Shown one piece after another: positions 42,399-51,719 of a DNA stretch of 64,000 nucleotides (positions are counted from its first letter, which is position 1; the number at the start of each line of letters is the position of its first letter). The position numbers and the translations under genes were made by a program. The stretch is taken from NCBI RefSeq assembly GCF_024362695.1, contig NW_026063248.1, positions 248,001 to 312,000 of the forward strand. The letters are read 5' to 3'. The DNA is from Pectinophora gossypiella. Lineage: Eukaryota; Arthropoda; Insecta; Lepidoptera; Gelechiidae. The notes under the pieces are model-generated. The model had not been told where the DNA came from. It was given only the letters and a program-made list of their open reading frames with translations, and searched no databases.

Positions 42399-45300
42399 CT
42401 AAACAACAACATAGTCGAACTCACTTTCAAAAAATGAAGCACATGACTCTGGTGTCCACTCCCCTCGCCAGGCAACCATGTGCTCAACGGCTGCCTGCGT
42501 AGTTTTGCCATACGAGTTACCCAACAAACGTAATTCGTAACGGCCGTGGGGCAGGACCTTAGTAACTCTATACGGGCCTCGCATCCCAGAGTCCAGCTTG
42601 CCTGTCATCTGCGAATGTTTATTAACGAAAACCATATCATTGACATTAAACGATCGGGTGATCTTGCGACCGCTATTTACACGTAAGTCCTGTGTTTGTC
42701 TGTTTTGCTCCAGTAGGTCGGAAGCCCGCTGGCGTTGAAGTTCGCGTATTGCCTCTCGATTTGGATGCGTGTCTTCAATAGCAATGTCACGAATAACGGA
42801 CCTGATTATAGGGGTTGCGCCCTCTATACCCACAAGTAATTGAAGGGGTGAAGTTTGCGTAGTTTTGTGTTTAGTGCAATTCAAAGTAAGTTGCAATCGC
42901 CAAAGAGACTCTGACCATTGACTGTTTTCATTGGAGGCCTCAATACGTAACATATTTAACAAAGTCCGGCAATAGCGCTCTACCTGTCCGTTTTCCCTGT
43001 GCATTTCGGGTGTTATGAAATGCGTTTGACACCCCATGTCGGTTACCCATTTTTGAAACGTTAAACTTTCGAACATGCGCCCCCTGTCACAAACTATAAG
43101 TTTAGGAGAACCGAATAAGGAGATCGCATTCGTAAATATTTTTTTCAACTCAGCAGAGTCCTGCTTTTTCATTGCATATAAAAGACAGTACTTAGAGTAT
43201 GCGTCAACAAGTATAAGGGTATGTTTAAATCCCTTCGAGTCGGGCAATGGGCCTAAAACATCCACATGTACCGTATTAAATGGGATTTCGGGTTTGCGCC
43301 AGGAGGAAATAGGTTGGTGTGGTGCTCTAGGTACCTTCTTTGAAGAGAGACATATAATACAATGGCCTATGTACTTTTTTACGAAGGTACGAAGTCCAGG
43401 GAACCAGAAATGCTGTAAAATGAGGTCAGCGGTTTTGTCTTGCCCGATATGATTGTGTTGATCATGAAACAGTCTAAGTAAACTCAAACGCTGACCTTTG
43501 GGTATATAACAGAGCAATTTGGGGTCTTCGCCGGTGGGAGTGTATTTATAATAGAGCATTTCATTACGTACAACATAGCGTGACGAGTCTAGCTCATTGT
43601 TATTTACTTTGTCGATGAGAACGCGAGTTTCCTCGTCGGCAGACTGTGCAATCTGAGCCCAATTTCTAGGCCTCGTAATCTGACGGACGTCCACGGGATT
43701 CCGACTCAAAAAGTCTGCGTGTTGCATAAGAACACCCTTCCGATATTCCATATTAAAATTAAAATCCTGCATATACATCCACCACCTCGCGACACGTGGG
43801 ATGAGATCTTTTTTCCGCTCCGTTAATTTTAACGCGTTACAGTCGGTTATTATTTTGAAAGGAATACCTAACACATAATGACGGAAATGTTGAAGTGATT
43901 TTACGACGGCAAGCGTTTCGAGCTCGTATGAGTGGTATCGAGGTTCGGCACCCTGCGTGGTCTTACTAAAGTAGGCGACCACCCGCCGCCTCTTCCCTGG
44001 GTGCTCCTGAATGAGGACCGCACCATAACCGATAGAACTCGCGTCGGTATGTAACTCGGTTGGCAATGACGGGTCGAAAACGGCTAGCACGGGCTCGTTT
44101 GTTAAACACTCTATTAAATATCGACGTGCATTTTCTTGGTCCTTGCCCCATCTAAACGCTACCCCTTTCCTAGTCAGTAGAGCAATTGGCGCTGTCTTCG
44201 TGGCATAATTGGGAATGTACCGACGAAAATAGCCAGCCAACCCTAGCAGTTGCCGGATTTGTTTCACGTTCGTGGGCACGGGGGAGTCAATCAGAGCTTT
44301 TATTTTTAAGTCGCTCGGTTTAACCTGACCCTGTGAGATCTTACGACCTAGGTACTCTACCTCCGTGGCTACGAAAGTACTTTTTCGCAAGTTTATCGAG
44401 AAACCCGCTGACGTTAATATGAGGAGGGCCTCGTGAAGTGTTTTTAGGGCCTCATCTACCGAATCGCCTAACAAAATTACATCGTCGACGTATACCAGAG
44501 CTCGTCCTTGCTCAATCAACGGCTTAAGAGTAGTGGTAATGATACGCTGATACACAACGGGGGCATTACACAGGCCGAAAGGCATTTTTAAATACTCGTA
44601 ATGCCCTTCGGGCGTCACGAAGCCAGTTTTCGGGATAGAGTCGCTGTCTAGTGCTATCTGATGGAATCCCGAAGCCATATCTAAACAACTGAAATATTTG
44701 CTTTTTCCTAAGCGGTCGATATGGTCTTCGATTAACGGCAATGGATAGCGATCTTTGACCGTTATTGCATTAAGTGCCCGATAGTCCACACATAATCGAT
44801 CCTTGCCATCCTTTTTCTTTACAAGAATAATGGGACTGGCGTATGGAGATTCGGATTCACGTACGATTCCCTTGTTAAGCAAGTCCTGTATTATTTCACG
44901 AACTTTCAGTTTCTCATCGGCAGAAAGTTTATAAGGCCGATAATGTACAGGCGTGTCGCTTTTCAATTCGATGTGCATGCTACCTGTAGTAACAGTGGTC
45001 AGTGCAGTACCTTCTACCAAGTTATCTTTAAATTCAGAAATTATATTTAATAGCTTGCACCGATCAGCACCCTGAAGGGGCGTTTTTACAGGTAACTGCT
45101 CATCTGGCCGTACGAGCAAAACGGGCGCCTGATGAGTACGTCCGGTCACACGTGTTATACGTTGCTCATTGTTTACGCGTATATACGCCACGCCGTCACG
45201 ATTTAACACGTCGGTTCCGATTAAAACAGGCACGTTTATACAACCTACCGGCACAACAAGTAAGTCTACCTCTAACGAGATATCCGTAAATTCTACAACG

Positions 45301-46634
45301 AGAGTAACATAGCTCGTACATTCGATGTTTTGATTACCTATCCCTCGCAGAACTTGATGGGTCGGTATACGCGCACAACTAAAGTGATTGACAACCGATT
45401 CTGAAATCAGTGATACACGCGAGCCGCTATCTATGAGTACATCCGTAGGTATGCCCTGCACGACTGCAGTGATCACATCCCTGTCCCTCGGAGAGCCTTC
45501 TAACTCGCGACAGAAATTAACGTTATTTTTGTTACGCTCCTGCGATCGTTGTTTAGCAAAACAATCTATGACGTCATGACCGGATTTTTTGCAAAACGTA
45601 CACTTAACGGATTGTGATTGGTTTGTTTTCCTACTATTATTAGCCGGAAAGTCGACTTTTGGTCGTTTTGGACAGGCTATTTGAATATGGCCAGTCATTC
45701 CGCACGTAAAGCATTTTATCTCACGTGACGGAGTTTTATTTGTATAACCGCGCTTTCTCGCGTTACTTTCCAAGTGCCTACTACGAGACGGACGCACAGA
45801 ATCACGGGACACACTGGCTTTGGGTTTGGTATATAAGGAAAAAAACTCGACAAGATCCTTTGGTTGTAATCGAGCATTGGTCGCTGCAGCTCGAATCTGA
45901 GGGTCGGTAATTCCACGCACGATAATTGCAACTATCAAGTCGTCACTTAAACCTTTCACTATATTTAAACGTAACAATGAACGTCTAGCAAAATCAGAGT
46001 ACGTAGTATAACCATCAGAATTCGTGCTCATGACATCGTATAAAATGTTAGCGACATCGATCCGGCGGGAGCACAACGGTTTAAATTCCAATTTGAAATT
46101 TGTCCAAGTTCGATCACTAGTGATCCACTCGTTCAACCACACACGTGCTTCACCCCGTAAACAGTTTGCTATTCTAGCGAGGCACTCACTATCGTCCCAA
46201 CAGTTAATCTCGCGGGCTCTCTCAACCTCCTCGCACCATGAGTCGATGTCGTTAACACTTGGATCAAAATTCGAAATGTAATAATGGTTGGATCTTACTT
46301 TAGTCAATGTGTTCAGTGCTCCAATGATCCTGTCCGTCACGTCTAGGGCGGCGGAGGTGCTCGCCACAGAGTCGTCCACCACGATCGAAGGGGTCAGCAG
46401 CGGCACGGGCGTGCTGGCATCTGCCAGCGCAAGCGGGCGGGCGCCGGCGGCGCGCGCTGTGTCAGCACGTGCAAGCTCCGGTGATGGGGCCACGTGGTCG
46501 TTGCACGTGGAGTTTTCTAGCGCGTTGATTCGCGCCAGAATCACACCTAGTTGTTCACGAATGTCCCTATTGGGATCCGAAACCTCGGTTTCCGGCCTAA
46601 CCCTACCTCTTCCGCGTCGAGGACGATCGGCCAT
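42399..46634 (-). CDS. gag-pol: Element B Gag-Pol polyprotein
   Basis: A single 1411-codon frame. The N-terminus is Arg-rich but lacks the RS repeats of element A. Capsid follows with YYISNFDP at about 118. Two zinc knuckles (CFTCGMTGHIQIAC, CTFCKKSGHDVIDC) lie at about 305-365 and the protease DSG at about 401. RT has YVDD at about 713, and RNase H begins TDASS. The integrase HHCC starts near 1058, with catalytic HVDVLGP, CDRGRMF and GQVERY. The GPY/F module (MRGPYRVTK) precedes a C-terminus ending FFESEF. It is complete and in one frame, so gag and pol are made as one product here. GTGAGT near its 3' end is a possible splice donor. Confidence 0.92.
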   Translation of the reverse strand: MADRPRRGRGRVRPETEVSDPNRDIREQLGVILARINALENSTCNDHVAPSPELARADTARAAGARPLALADASTPVPLLTPSIVVDDSVASTSAALDVTDRIIGALNTLTKVRSNHYYISNFDPSVNDIDSWCEEVERAREINCWDDSECLARIANCLRGEARVWLNEWITSDRTWTNFKLEFKPLCSRRIDVANILYDVMSTNSDGYTTYSDFARRSLLRLNIVKGLSDDLIVAIIVRGITDPQIRAAATNARLQPKDLVEFFSLYTKPKASVSRDSVRPSRSRHLESNARKRGYTNKTPSREIKCFTCGMTGHIQIACPKRPKVDFPANNSRKTNQSQSVKCTFCKKSGHDVIDCFAKQRSQERNKNNVNFCRELEGSPRDRDVITAVVQGIPTDVLIDSGSRVSLISESVVNHFSCARIPTHQVLRGIGNQNIECTSYVTLVVEFTDISLEVDLLVVPVGCINVPVLIGTDVLNRDGVAYIRVNNEQRITRVTGRTHQAPVLLVRPDEQLPVKTPLQGADRCKLLNIISEFKDNLVEGTALTTVTTGSMHIELKSDTPVHYRPYKLSADEKLKVREIIQDLLNKGIVRESESPYASPIILVKKKDGKDRLCVDYRALNAITVKDRYPLPLIEDHIDRLGKSKYFSCLDMASGFHQIALDSDSIPKTGFVTPEGHYEYLKMPFGLCNAPVVYQRIITTTLKPLIEQGRALVYVDDVILLGDSVDEALKTLHEALLILTSAGFSINLRKSTFVATEVEYLGRKISQGQVKPSDLKIKALIDSPVPTNVKQIRQLLGLAGYFRRYIPNYATKTAPIALLTRKGVAFRWGKDQENARRYLIECLTNEPVLAVFDPSLPTELHTDASSIGYGAVLIQEHPGKRRRVVAYFSKTTQGAEPRYHSYELETLAVVKSLQHFRHYVLGIPFKIITDCNALKLTERKKDLIPRVARWWMYMQDFNFNMEYRKGVLMQHADFLSRNPVDVRQITRPRNWAQIAQSADEETRVLIDKVNNNELDSSRYVVRNEMLYYKYTPTGEDPKLLCYIPKGQRLSLLRLFHDQHNHIGQDKTADLILQHFWFPGLRTFVKKYIGHCIICLSSKKVPRAPHQPISSWRKPEIPFNTVHVDVLGPLPDSKGFKHTLILVDAYSKYCLLYAMKKQDSAELKKIFTNAISLFGSPKLIVCDRGRMFESLTFQKWVTDMGCQTHFITPEMHRENGQVERYCRTLLNMLRIEASNENSQWSESLWRLQLTLNCTKHKTTQTSPLQLLVGIEGATPIIRSVIRDIAIEDTHPNREAIRELQRQRASDLLEQNRQTQDLRVNSGRKITRSFNVNDMVFVNKHSQMTGKLDSGMRGPYRVTKVLPHGRYELRLLGNSYGKTTQAAVEHMVAWRGEWTPESCASFFESEFDYVVV

Positions 46635-46708
46635 TATTTACAAAGAATTAAAAATATGAAAGATCACGCTGTTCGCTCTATCCAAAGGCAAGATAAGCTA
46701 TGGAGCCT

Positions 46709-46721
46709 ATCCCACTTCTGA
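46709..46721 (-). promoter_or_regulatory. Element B primer binding site, tRNA-Leu (offset)
   Basis: The minus strand TCAGAAGTGGGAT directly follows the 5' LTR and is identical to the site in element A. Confidence 0.72.
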
Positions 46722-46995
46722 TATTAGCGATGGCCAGCTTTATTATTTAAAAAAAAACGAACGAGGGAGAATAGTTGGAGTTTAATTTAATAATGAATTT
46801 TAACAAAAAGAAATAAATTAAGCAATTAGAATTATTAAGCAAAATAGAATTTACATAGCCAGTAATACATAAACAACGTCTAGGAGATGTGATCGCTACG
46901 AGTGTCGAACGCAGAATGGGGCGCGCGCCGGGCGTGCGCTGCCTTTTATAGACTAGCTGTCATGTCCCCTTCCGTGTGTCCACTTTCTTCTAACA
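46722..46995 (-). repeat. Element B 5' LTR (274 bp)
   Basis: It appears identical to 41489-41762 and is followed by the target duplication AGAG. Confidence 0.92.
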
Positions 46996-46999
46996 AGAG

Positions 47000-47151
47000 G
47001 ATAATTTGCCTCCCTCACGCTGGCTTTTTGGCCGTGTAACTGAAAAACATCCTGGGTTGGACAACATCACACGGGTAGTCACTTTAAAATGTAATGGTTC
47101 GTTAATTAAACGACCAACTTCAAAATTATGTGTCCTACCAATCACTGAATG
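47000..47151 (+). pseudogene. BEL-2 integrase C-terminal tail, displaced by element B
   Basis: The frame encodes PPSRWLFGRV and VLPI motifs, the usual end of BEL integrase (DUF5641), and stops at 47149-47151. It is in phase with the frame that ends at 41488 once the insertion and one AGAG copy are discounted. Confidence 0.85.
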
Positions 47152-47502
47152 ATGTGTAAGGTGGTCATTAACTTCATTGTTATTAGCGTTAAGTTATTTT
47201 TTGTTTAACTTTGTTGAGTTTAAAGTCGTTTGTTAATAAGCAGACAATATTCTGTAGTAAGCTGCAATTACTAGGTTAAGATTTCATTTTATTTCTATTA
47301 TTTTTATTTTTCTTTACCCTCTTGACCTCATGGTGGGCGGTAACTAAAGAACGAAACATTTACGTTCTTGGTGGGCGGAATGTCTAATATTATTATTTTG
47401 TTCCAATCAACAGCCACTAGATGTCGCTAGTGGTATTTTAAAACGCGATATCGATGGTTTGTTCGTAATGGCACAAGAGGTCTAAGAATGAAAAATAAAA
47501 TG
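47152..47502 (+). other. BEL-2 3' non-coding region and possible LTR remnant
   Basis: AT-rich sequence with ggtgggcgg at about 47333 and 47371 and a tattttaaaacgcgatatcg segment. It may include part of the BEL-2 3' LTR, but with no 5' copy the borders cannot be set. Confidence 0.4.
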
Positions 47503-47595
47503 CAGCCACCGGATCGCTTGTCCATTCGCATGCGCACGGATGCCTCTGCCTTCTACCCACACACTGCTGCCGAACTAAAAGAAAGAAGCTGGGGG

Positions 47596-47619
47596 GGGTG
47601 TTTTTATTTAAAAATACCC
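47596..47619 (+). promoter_or_regulatory. 5' hairpin of gag-only element, copy 1
   Basis: GGGTGTTTTT and AAAAATACCC pair around the loop ATTT with one G-T wobble. Copy 2 keeps the stem with other bases at 62220-62241. Confidence 0.55.
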
Positions 47620-47704
47620 TCCTGATTCCGCACGTTCGCTAGGTAACACCGTTATCACTCCTATCACCCCCGGCCTCCCACCAGCGGGTCTCACCGGGGA
47701 GGAT

Positions 47705-49426
47705 GTGATAGCGTGTGCCCTGCCTAGCGGACCGCTCGGCATCGCGCAGGAGGACAACACCACGCTGCGTCCATACGGGGTGAGCATGGCTCCCCCAACG
47801 GCCGGGATATCGAAGCGCAGGTCGCGCATATTTGTGCGCACCGGCGTTTCCGCAACCCACGCCACCGCCGCAATCGCAGCTATGATGCCCAACACCACAC
47901 CGCCATTTACTATTGGCACAACCCATCGGCCGCCCGCTTTCCCGCTGCCCCTGCCCCAACTTCCGGGAACAGAGGCCGCGGCAAAGAGGACTACCACGCC
48001 GCCGGAGCGGCCCCCGCCGCAACTCCGCACGAGGACTTCACCGCCTGTCGCGCTCTCCATGCCCTCACTGGACATGGAGACAACACCGCCGAGCACGTTC
48101 TCCTTCGCGCCCACCAACCCCTACTCGCCGCCCTCCATGTCCAGGCTGGACACGGAGATAAAACCGCCGCGGTCATACGCGGCGGTGTTAAACACCAACC
48201 CGGACTCACCGCCGCATGCGCCTCCGCGCCCGTCCCTCCGGACGGCGCCCACGCCATCGCCGCCGAAGAAGACCGCCCAGCAACCACCGCTCGCCCCCGC
48301 GAGCAGGAAGATACCGCCAATAGTGGTCGACCGGCTGCCTGACTGGCCCCACCACTTCCGCAAGCTGCGGGAGTTGCTGGGCCACATCCCCAACGCGCGC
48401 CCGTACGGGAAGGGCGTCCGCTTCCTGGCGAGGACCGAGGAAGAGTTCCGGCTCTACCAGCGGTACCTCACCACCCTGGAGAGAGCCACGGGACTCTCCT
48501 GGTTCGCGTACGCCCCACCGGCGGAGCGCTCGTTGAAACTGGCCATCCGTGGCCTACCCCTGGACACCGACGTCGCCGTCCTGGAAGAGGAGCTGCGCAA
48601 CCGCGGCTTCGAGCCGACTTTCATCCGGCCCATCCAGGCTCGAGAGGGGAGACCGGGCTGTATCTTCTTCACGGAGATCCGTAGGACGCTGGGATTCCAG
48701 CGAGTCTACGAGATCTCCGAGCTCCTCTGCATGCCCGGCATCAAGGTCGAGGCGTGGAGGGGAAGAAGAGGTGCAGCCCAATGCCACCGCTGCCAACAAT
48801 TTAGACACAGCAGTCACAACTGCCACCGTCCTGCAGCCTGCGTCCGCTGTGGCGAGTGCCACACTGCGAGCGAGTGTCCGCGTCCCCGGGACGACCCGGC
48901 CACCTGCTGCAACTGCGGGGGACCACACCCTGCAAACAGCCCCTCCTGCCCGGTGAAGATGCGTGAGCTGCGCAACACCAGGGCGGGCACCGCACCCACG
49001 ACCGTGAGAAGACCGATTCCACCAGCAGTCTCCATCGTGGACCCCGGTAGTGAGCCGACCGCGCAGGGCTCACTCATGGCCGCGGCAAATGGCCCAGACG
49101 GGCCCAAGCCGAAGCGCCCACGAATCCGCAGGAGAGCGAACCCTGCTCCCGTCGCTACCACCACTGCTGAGCCCATCGCCGTGGAACCCGTCCCCCCGCA
49201 GCCCTCTACGTCAGAGACAGCAGCCGCCGCCCCTCCAAAGGGGAAGAAGGCGAGGCTCCGAGCGGAGGCTCCCCCAGCTCCCTCCAGCGAGAAGCTGGAA
49301 GTCCTGGAGGAGACCATGCAGTTGCTGCATAACATCTTGGCCGCCATTCGCACACAGACCGACCCAGTGCCCATCATCGTGGGAGGCCTGGCATCATTGC
49401 TGGGCCAACTCACCGGTGGGCACTGA
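47705..49426 (+). CDS. Gag-like protein with PRE_C2HC region and three CCHC knuckles, copy 1
   Basis: A 573-codon frame. The N-terminal 200 residues are Pro/Thr-rich and low in complexity. From about 200 to 350 there is an RRM-like region and a PRE_C2HC-type segment (CIFFTEIRRT...YEISELLCMPGIKVE). Three zinc knuckles begin near residue 359: CHRCQQFRHSSHNC, CVRCGECHTASEC, CCNCGGPHPANSPSC. The C-terminus is basic, then a helical end. Such proteins are the ORF1 (RNA-binding Gag) of jockey/X-type LINEs. The Met at 47705 is simply the first in frame. The usual ORF2 is absent downstream. Confidence 0.75.
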   Translation: MIACALPSGPLGIAQEDNTTLRPYGVSMAPPTAGISKRRSRIFVRTGVSATHATAAIAAMMPNTTPPFTIGTTHRPPAFPLPLPQLPGTEAAAKRTTTPPERPPPQLRTRTSPPVALSMPSLDMETTPPSTFSFAPTNPYSPPSMSRLDTEIKPPRSYAAVLNTNPDSPPHAPPRPSLRTAPTPSPPKKTAQQPPLAPASRKIPPIVVDRLPDWPHHFRKLRELLGHIPNARPYGKGVRFLARTEEEFRLYQRYLTTLERATGLSWFAYAPPAERSLKLAIRGLPLDTDVAVLEEELRNRGFEPTFIRPIQAREGRPGCIFFTEIRRTLGFQRVYEISELLCMPGIKVEAWRGRRGAAQCHRCQQFRHSSHNCHRPAACVRCGECHTASECPRPRDDPATCCNCGGPHPANSPSCPVKMRELRNTRAGTAPTTVRRPIPPAVSIVDPGSEPTAQGSLMAAANGPDGPKPKRPRIRRRANPAPVATTTAEPIAVEPVPPQPSTSETAAAAPPKGKKARLRAEAPPAPSSEKLEVLEETMQLLHNILAAIRTQTDPVPIIVGGLASLLGQLTGGH

Positions 49427-49870
49427 CTACCAACACCGGACTGGACTGGGGCTGCCCACATCCACTACTCCCCGTCGAGTAGTTAGGATCGTGGCCACCC
49501 CCCGGGGGATGAATTGACGCTTCCAGTGGCAGTGGAAGCAGTCCTCTCCCCCCCTCCAGCCGCTTCGACACCAGCTGCCCCGGCGACGGAGCAGCTTCAC
49601 CGGACCAGACACCACCGCTAGCTGACGGGCGCTCACTGGGCCTCCCCCAACGGGGAACCACCCGGTGGGCTCGACCTCGCTAGCGGCACCTCGGACTGAC
49701 AACTCCATCGGGCTCACGGAGGGGCGATCATCGCCCGCCGTGTCCCACCCCCGAGCCACGCCCGTTTTTGCGGGCGGCGAGCGCCGCCACGTTAAAGGGG
49801 CTACGCCCCGAGAACGTCTCCCGACGTTCCACGAGGTCCGACGAGAAGAAACCCGACGCTTAATAAAATG
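49427..49870 (+). other. 3' region of gag-only element with hairpin array
   Basis: About 440 bp, closely similar to copy 2. Between 49730 and 49830 there are successive small hairpins (ggcgatcatcgcc, gcccgtttttgcgggc, ggcggcgagcgccgcc, ggggctacgcccc). AATAAA lies at 49863. Open frames here on both strands reflect high GC. Confidence 0.55.
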
Positions 49871-49934
49871 CTTGTTTCTCCACTTACGGTTATCGTTTTA
49901 TCTACAATAACCCGTATAGTTAAGGGGCTTAGGG

Positions 49935-50545
49935 AATCTGTTTCCACTTATAAAGATCCGTTCAGACGTTAAGGCGTGAATGAGGTAAACTTTTAAAACA
50001 AATGATTAAAAATCACTAACTTAATTAGTTTTCTACCTACTGCCTACGCCTTAAGTACGATAGCATGAATATTAATAGCCCACATCCTTTTCCAGGTTAC
50101 TACCTATCACCTAACTAAATTTCATCAAAATCTGTTCAGCCGTTTAGGCATGATAGAGCAAAACTCCCAGCAAAAACCATAAAAAATCACTAACTCAATT
50201 CAGTTTTCTGCCTACTTCCTACCCCATAAGTACGCTGACGTGATCGTTTTGATCTTATATCCGTTTTTTTGTAACCATCTATTACCTTACTAAATTTCAT
50301 CAAAATCCGTTCAGCCGTTTAGACGTGAAAGAGCAAAAGTCCCAACAAAAACGACTAAAAATCACTAAATCAATTTAGTTATCTGCCTACTGCCTACCCC
50401 CTAAGGACGATGGCGTGATTATTTATAGCCTATGACCATTAATAGGTTATCATCTATCACCGTACCAAATTTCATCAAAATCCGTTCAGCCGTTTAGGCG
50501 TGAAAGAGTAAAAAACAGACAGACAGACAGAGTTACTTTCGCATT
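49935..50545 (+). repeat. ~175-bp tandem repeat (4 copies) with an inverted copy nearby
   Basis: The motif aaatttcatcaaaatccgttcagccgttta or its close variants recurs at about 49958, 50132, 50307 and 50482. It ends with cagacagacagagttactttcgcattt. An inverse single copy lies at about 50600-50790. This resembles the tails of lepidopteran SINE or MITE families. Confidence 0.75.
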
Positions 50546-50789
50546 TATAATATTAGTATTTATAGTAGTCAAGCGAATCCATTCGGATAAGGCGTTAAGT
50601 TAAATTAAGTTAGATGATAGATAGTAACCTAGAAAAGGATATGGGCTATTAATATTTATGCTATCGTACTTAAGGCGTAGGCAGTAGGCAGAAAACTAAT
50701 TAAGTTAGTGATTTTTAATCGTTTGTTTTAAAAAATTACCTCATTCACGCCTTAACGTCTGAACGGATTTTTATAAGACTTGGTTAATT

Positions 50790-50984
50790 TAAAGATAGGA
50801 TCCTAGAAAATGCCTCATTCCCGCGGAAATCTAGCGTGATCGTATCAAGAAGCGCTTGACGCCATAGCTACTGAAATGATTTTGATGTTTTTTTTTTAAA
50901 CTGAGTGTTACTAAGACTTCAAGTTAGTATTTGATCACTTTTCTAACTTAGAGGGTAGGCAGGCGCCATTATTTAGGGAATCCC
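50790..50984. other. No feature seen
   Basis: AT-rich spacer sequence without recognisable coding or repeat structure. Confidence 0.4.
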
Positions 50985-51164
50985 TACTAATATTATATAT
51001 GCGAAAGTAACTCTGTCTGTCTGTTACGCTTTCCCGCTTAATTCTCTCAACCGATTTTGATGAAATTTGGCACAGACAATCTTTAGACCCTGAGAAAGAA
51101 CATACCTTTTACTGCGAAAAAAAGGAATGAAGCGATTAAAATAGGGTTTGAAAGTTTGTATGGG

Positions 51165-51270
51165 ATATTTTGCGTACGGCTGTGGAGCATGGTTCAAAAA
51201 GGCATCTATTGAGACCTACATTACGGACCTAAGCAGCGTCCAAAGAATGGCTTGCATGATAATAACGTGA
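51165..51270 (+). pseudogene. LINE reverse transcriptase C-terminal fragment
   Basis: The plus strand encodes YGCGAWF...LSSVQRMACMI. This is the thumb-region motif of RNase H-bearing LINEs (I/LOA/jockey group). It is about 35 codons long and isolated. Confidence 0.55.
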
Positions 51271-51389
51271 GCTATTTAACTAACGTGGCCTAGATACAGA
51301 AAATTTGTTTAGTAGGTTAAACCTAAGGACAATAATTTGTCTAGATACCAAGTACAGAGACAGAACAGAACAGCCACGACATATCTGGA

Positions 51390-51655
51390 TGCTGTAGCAA
51401 GCATAAGCAATCGGCCTAGATAATGTCAAAGCTTAGTAGATCTGAATCTGGAAGGTACGAGCCTCCGGCCTAGACAAAAGCATGTGATTTGGATGTTATT
51501 GTTATAAAGATTGGATATCAAAATAGAAATAATAAATAGAATATAGATAATAAAGTGTTGTGGCGACATCCGTTAACAATTATGTAAACTGTCTAATGTC
51601 AAGTGTCAATTCAAAATAAAAGTCAGTCGTTATCCATCATCTGACGTGTTTTCAT
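51390..51655 (+). repeat. Probable Ty1/copia 5' LTR
   Basis: The sequence just upstream of the copia primer site, with AATAAA-like signals at about 51525-51555. No second LTR is present, so borders are estimates. Confidence 0.45.
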
Positions 51656-51657
51656 TA

Positions 51658-51674
51658 TAGGTTATGGGCCCAGT
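51658..51674 (+). promoter_or_regulatory. Copia primer binding site, initiator tRNA-Met half
   Basis: taggttatgggcccagt is complementary to the anticodon arm of initiator tRNA-Met (tgggcccataacc). Copia elements prime from a half-molecule of this tRNA. It is followed by the copia gag. Confidence 0.65.
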
Positions 51675-51719
51675 CCTACATACCTAATTAGTTATTGTGA
51701 TTTTGTGAAAGTTACAAGT

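Larger units (their letters stand above)
41489..46995 (-). mobile_element. Ty3/gypsy retrotransposon, element B (tRNA-Leu-primed), apparently intact
   Basis: A 5.5-kb element has 274-bp LTRs (41489-41762 and 46722-46995) that look identical, and a 4-bp duplication AGAG (41485-41488, 46996-46999). It has one uninterrupted gag-pol frame, the same primer site and polypurine tract as element A, and the same short 3' frame. It is inserted in BEL-2 pol. Identical LTRs and an open frame suggest recent activity. Confidence 0.92.
47503..49890 (+). mobile_element. Gag-only non-LTR-like element, copy 1
   Basis: It shares sequence from about 47503 to the 3' hairpin region with the minus-strand copy at 60000-62341. 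It has a 5' untranslated part with a G-run and hairpin, one long gag-like frame and a roughly 460-bp GC-rich 3' part with hairpins and AATAAA at 49863. No endonuclease-RT frame is present. Confidence 0.65.

Noticed and set aside
42042..42437. Plus-strand open frames of 81-131 codons with periodic peptides
   Set aside because: They are produced by the 38-bp repeat in all frames and run antisense to element B.
47608..48117. Long minus-strand open frames opposite the gag-only ORF
   Set aside because: High GC content and low-complexity Pro codons keep the antisense frames open; no motif is present in them.
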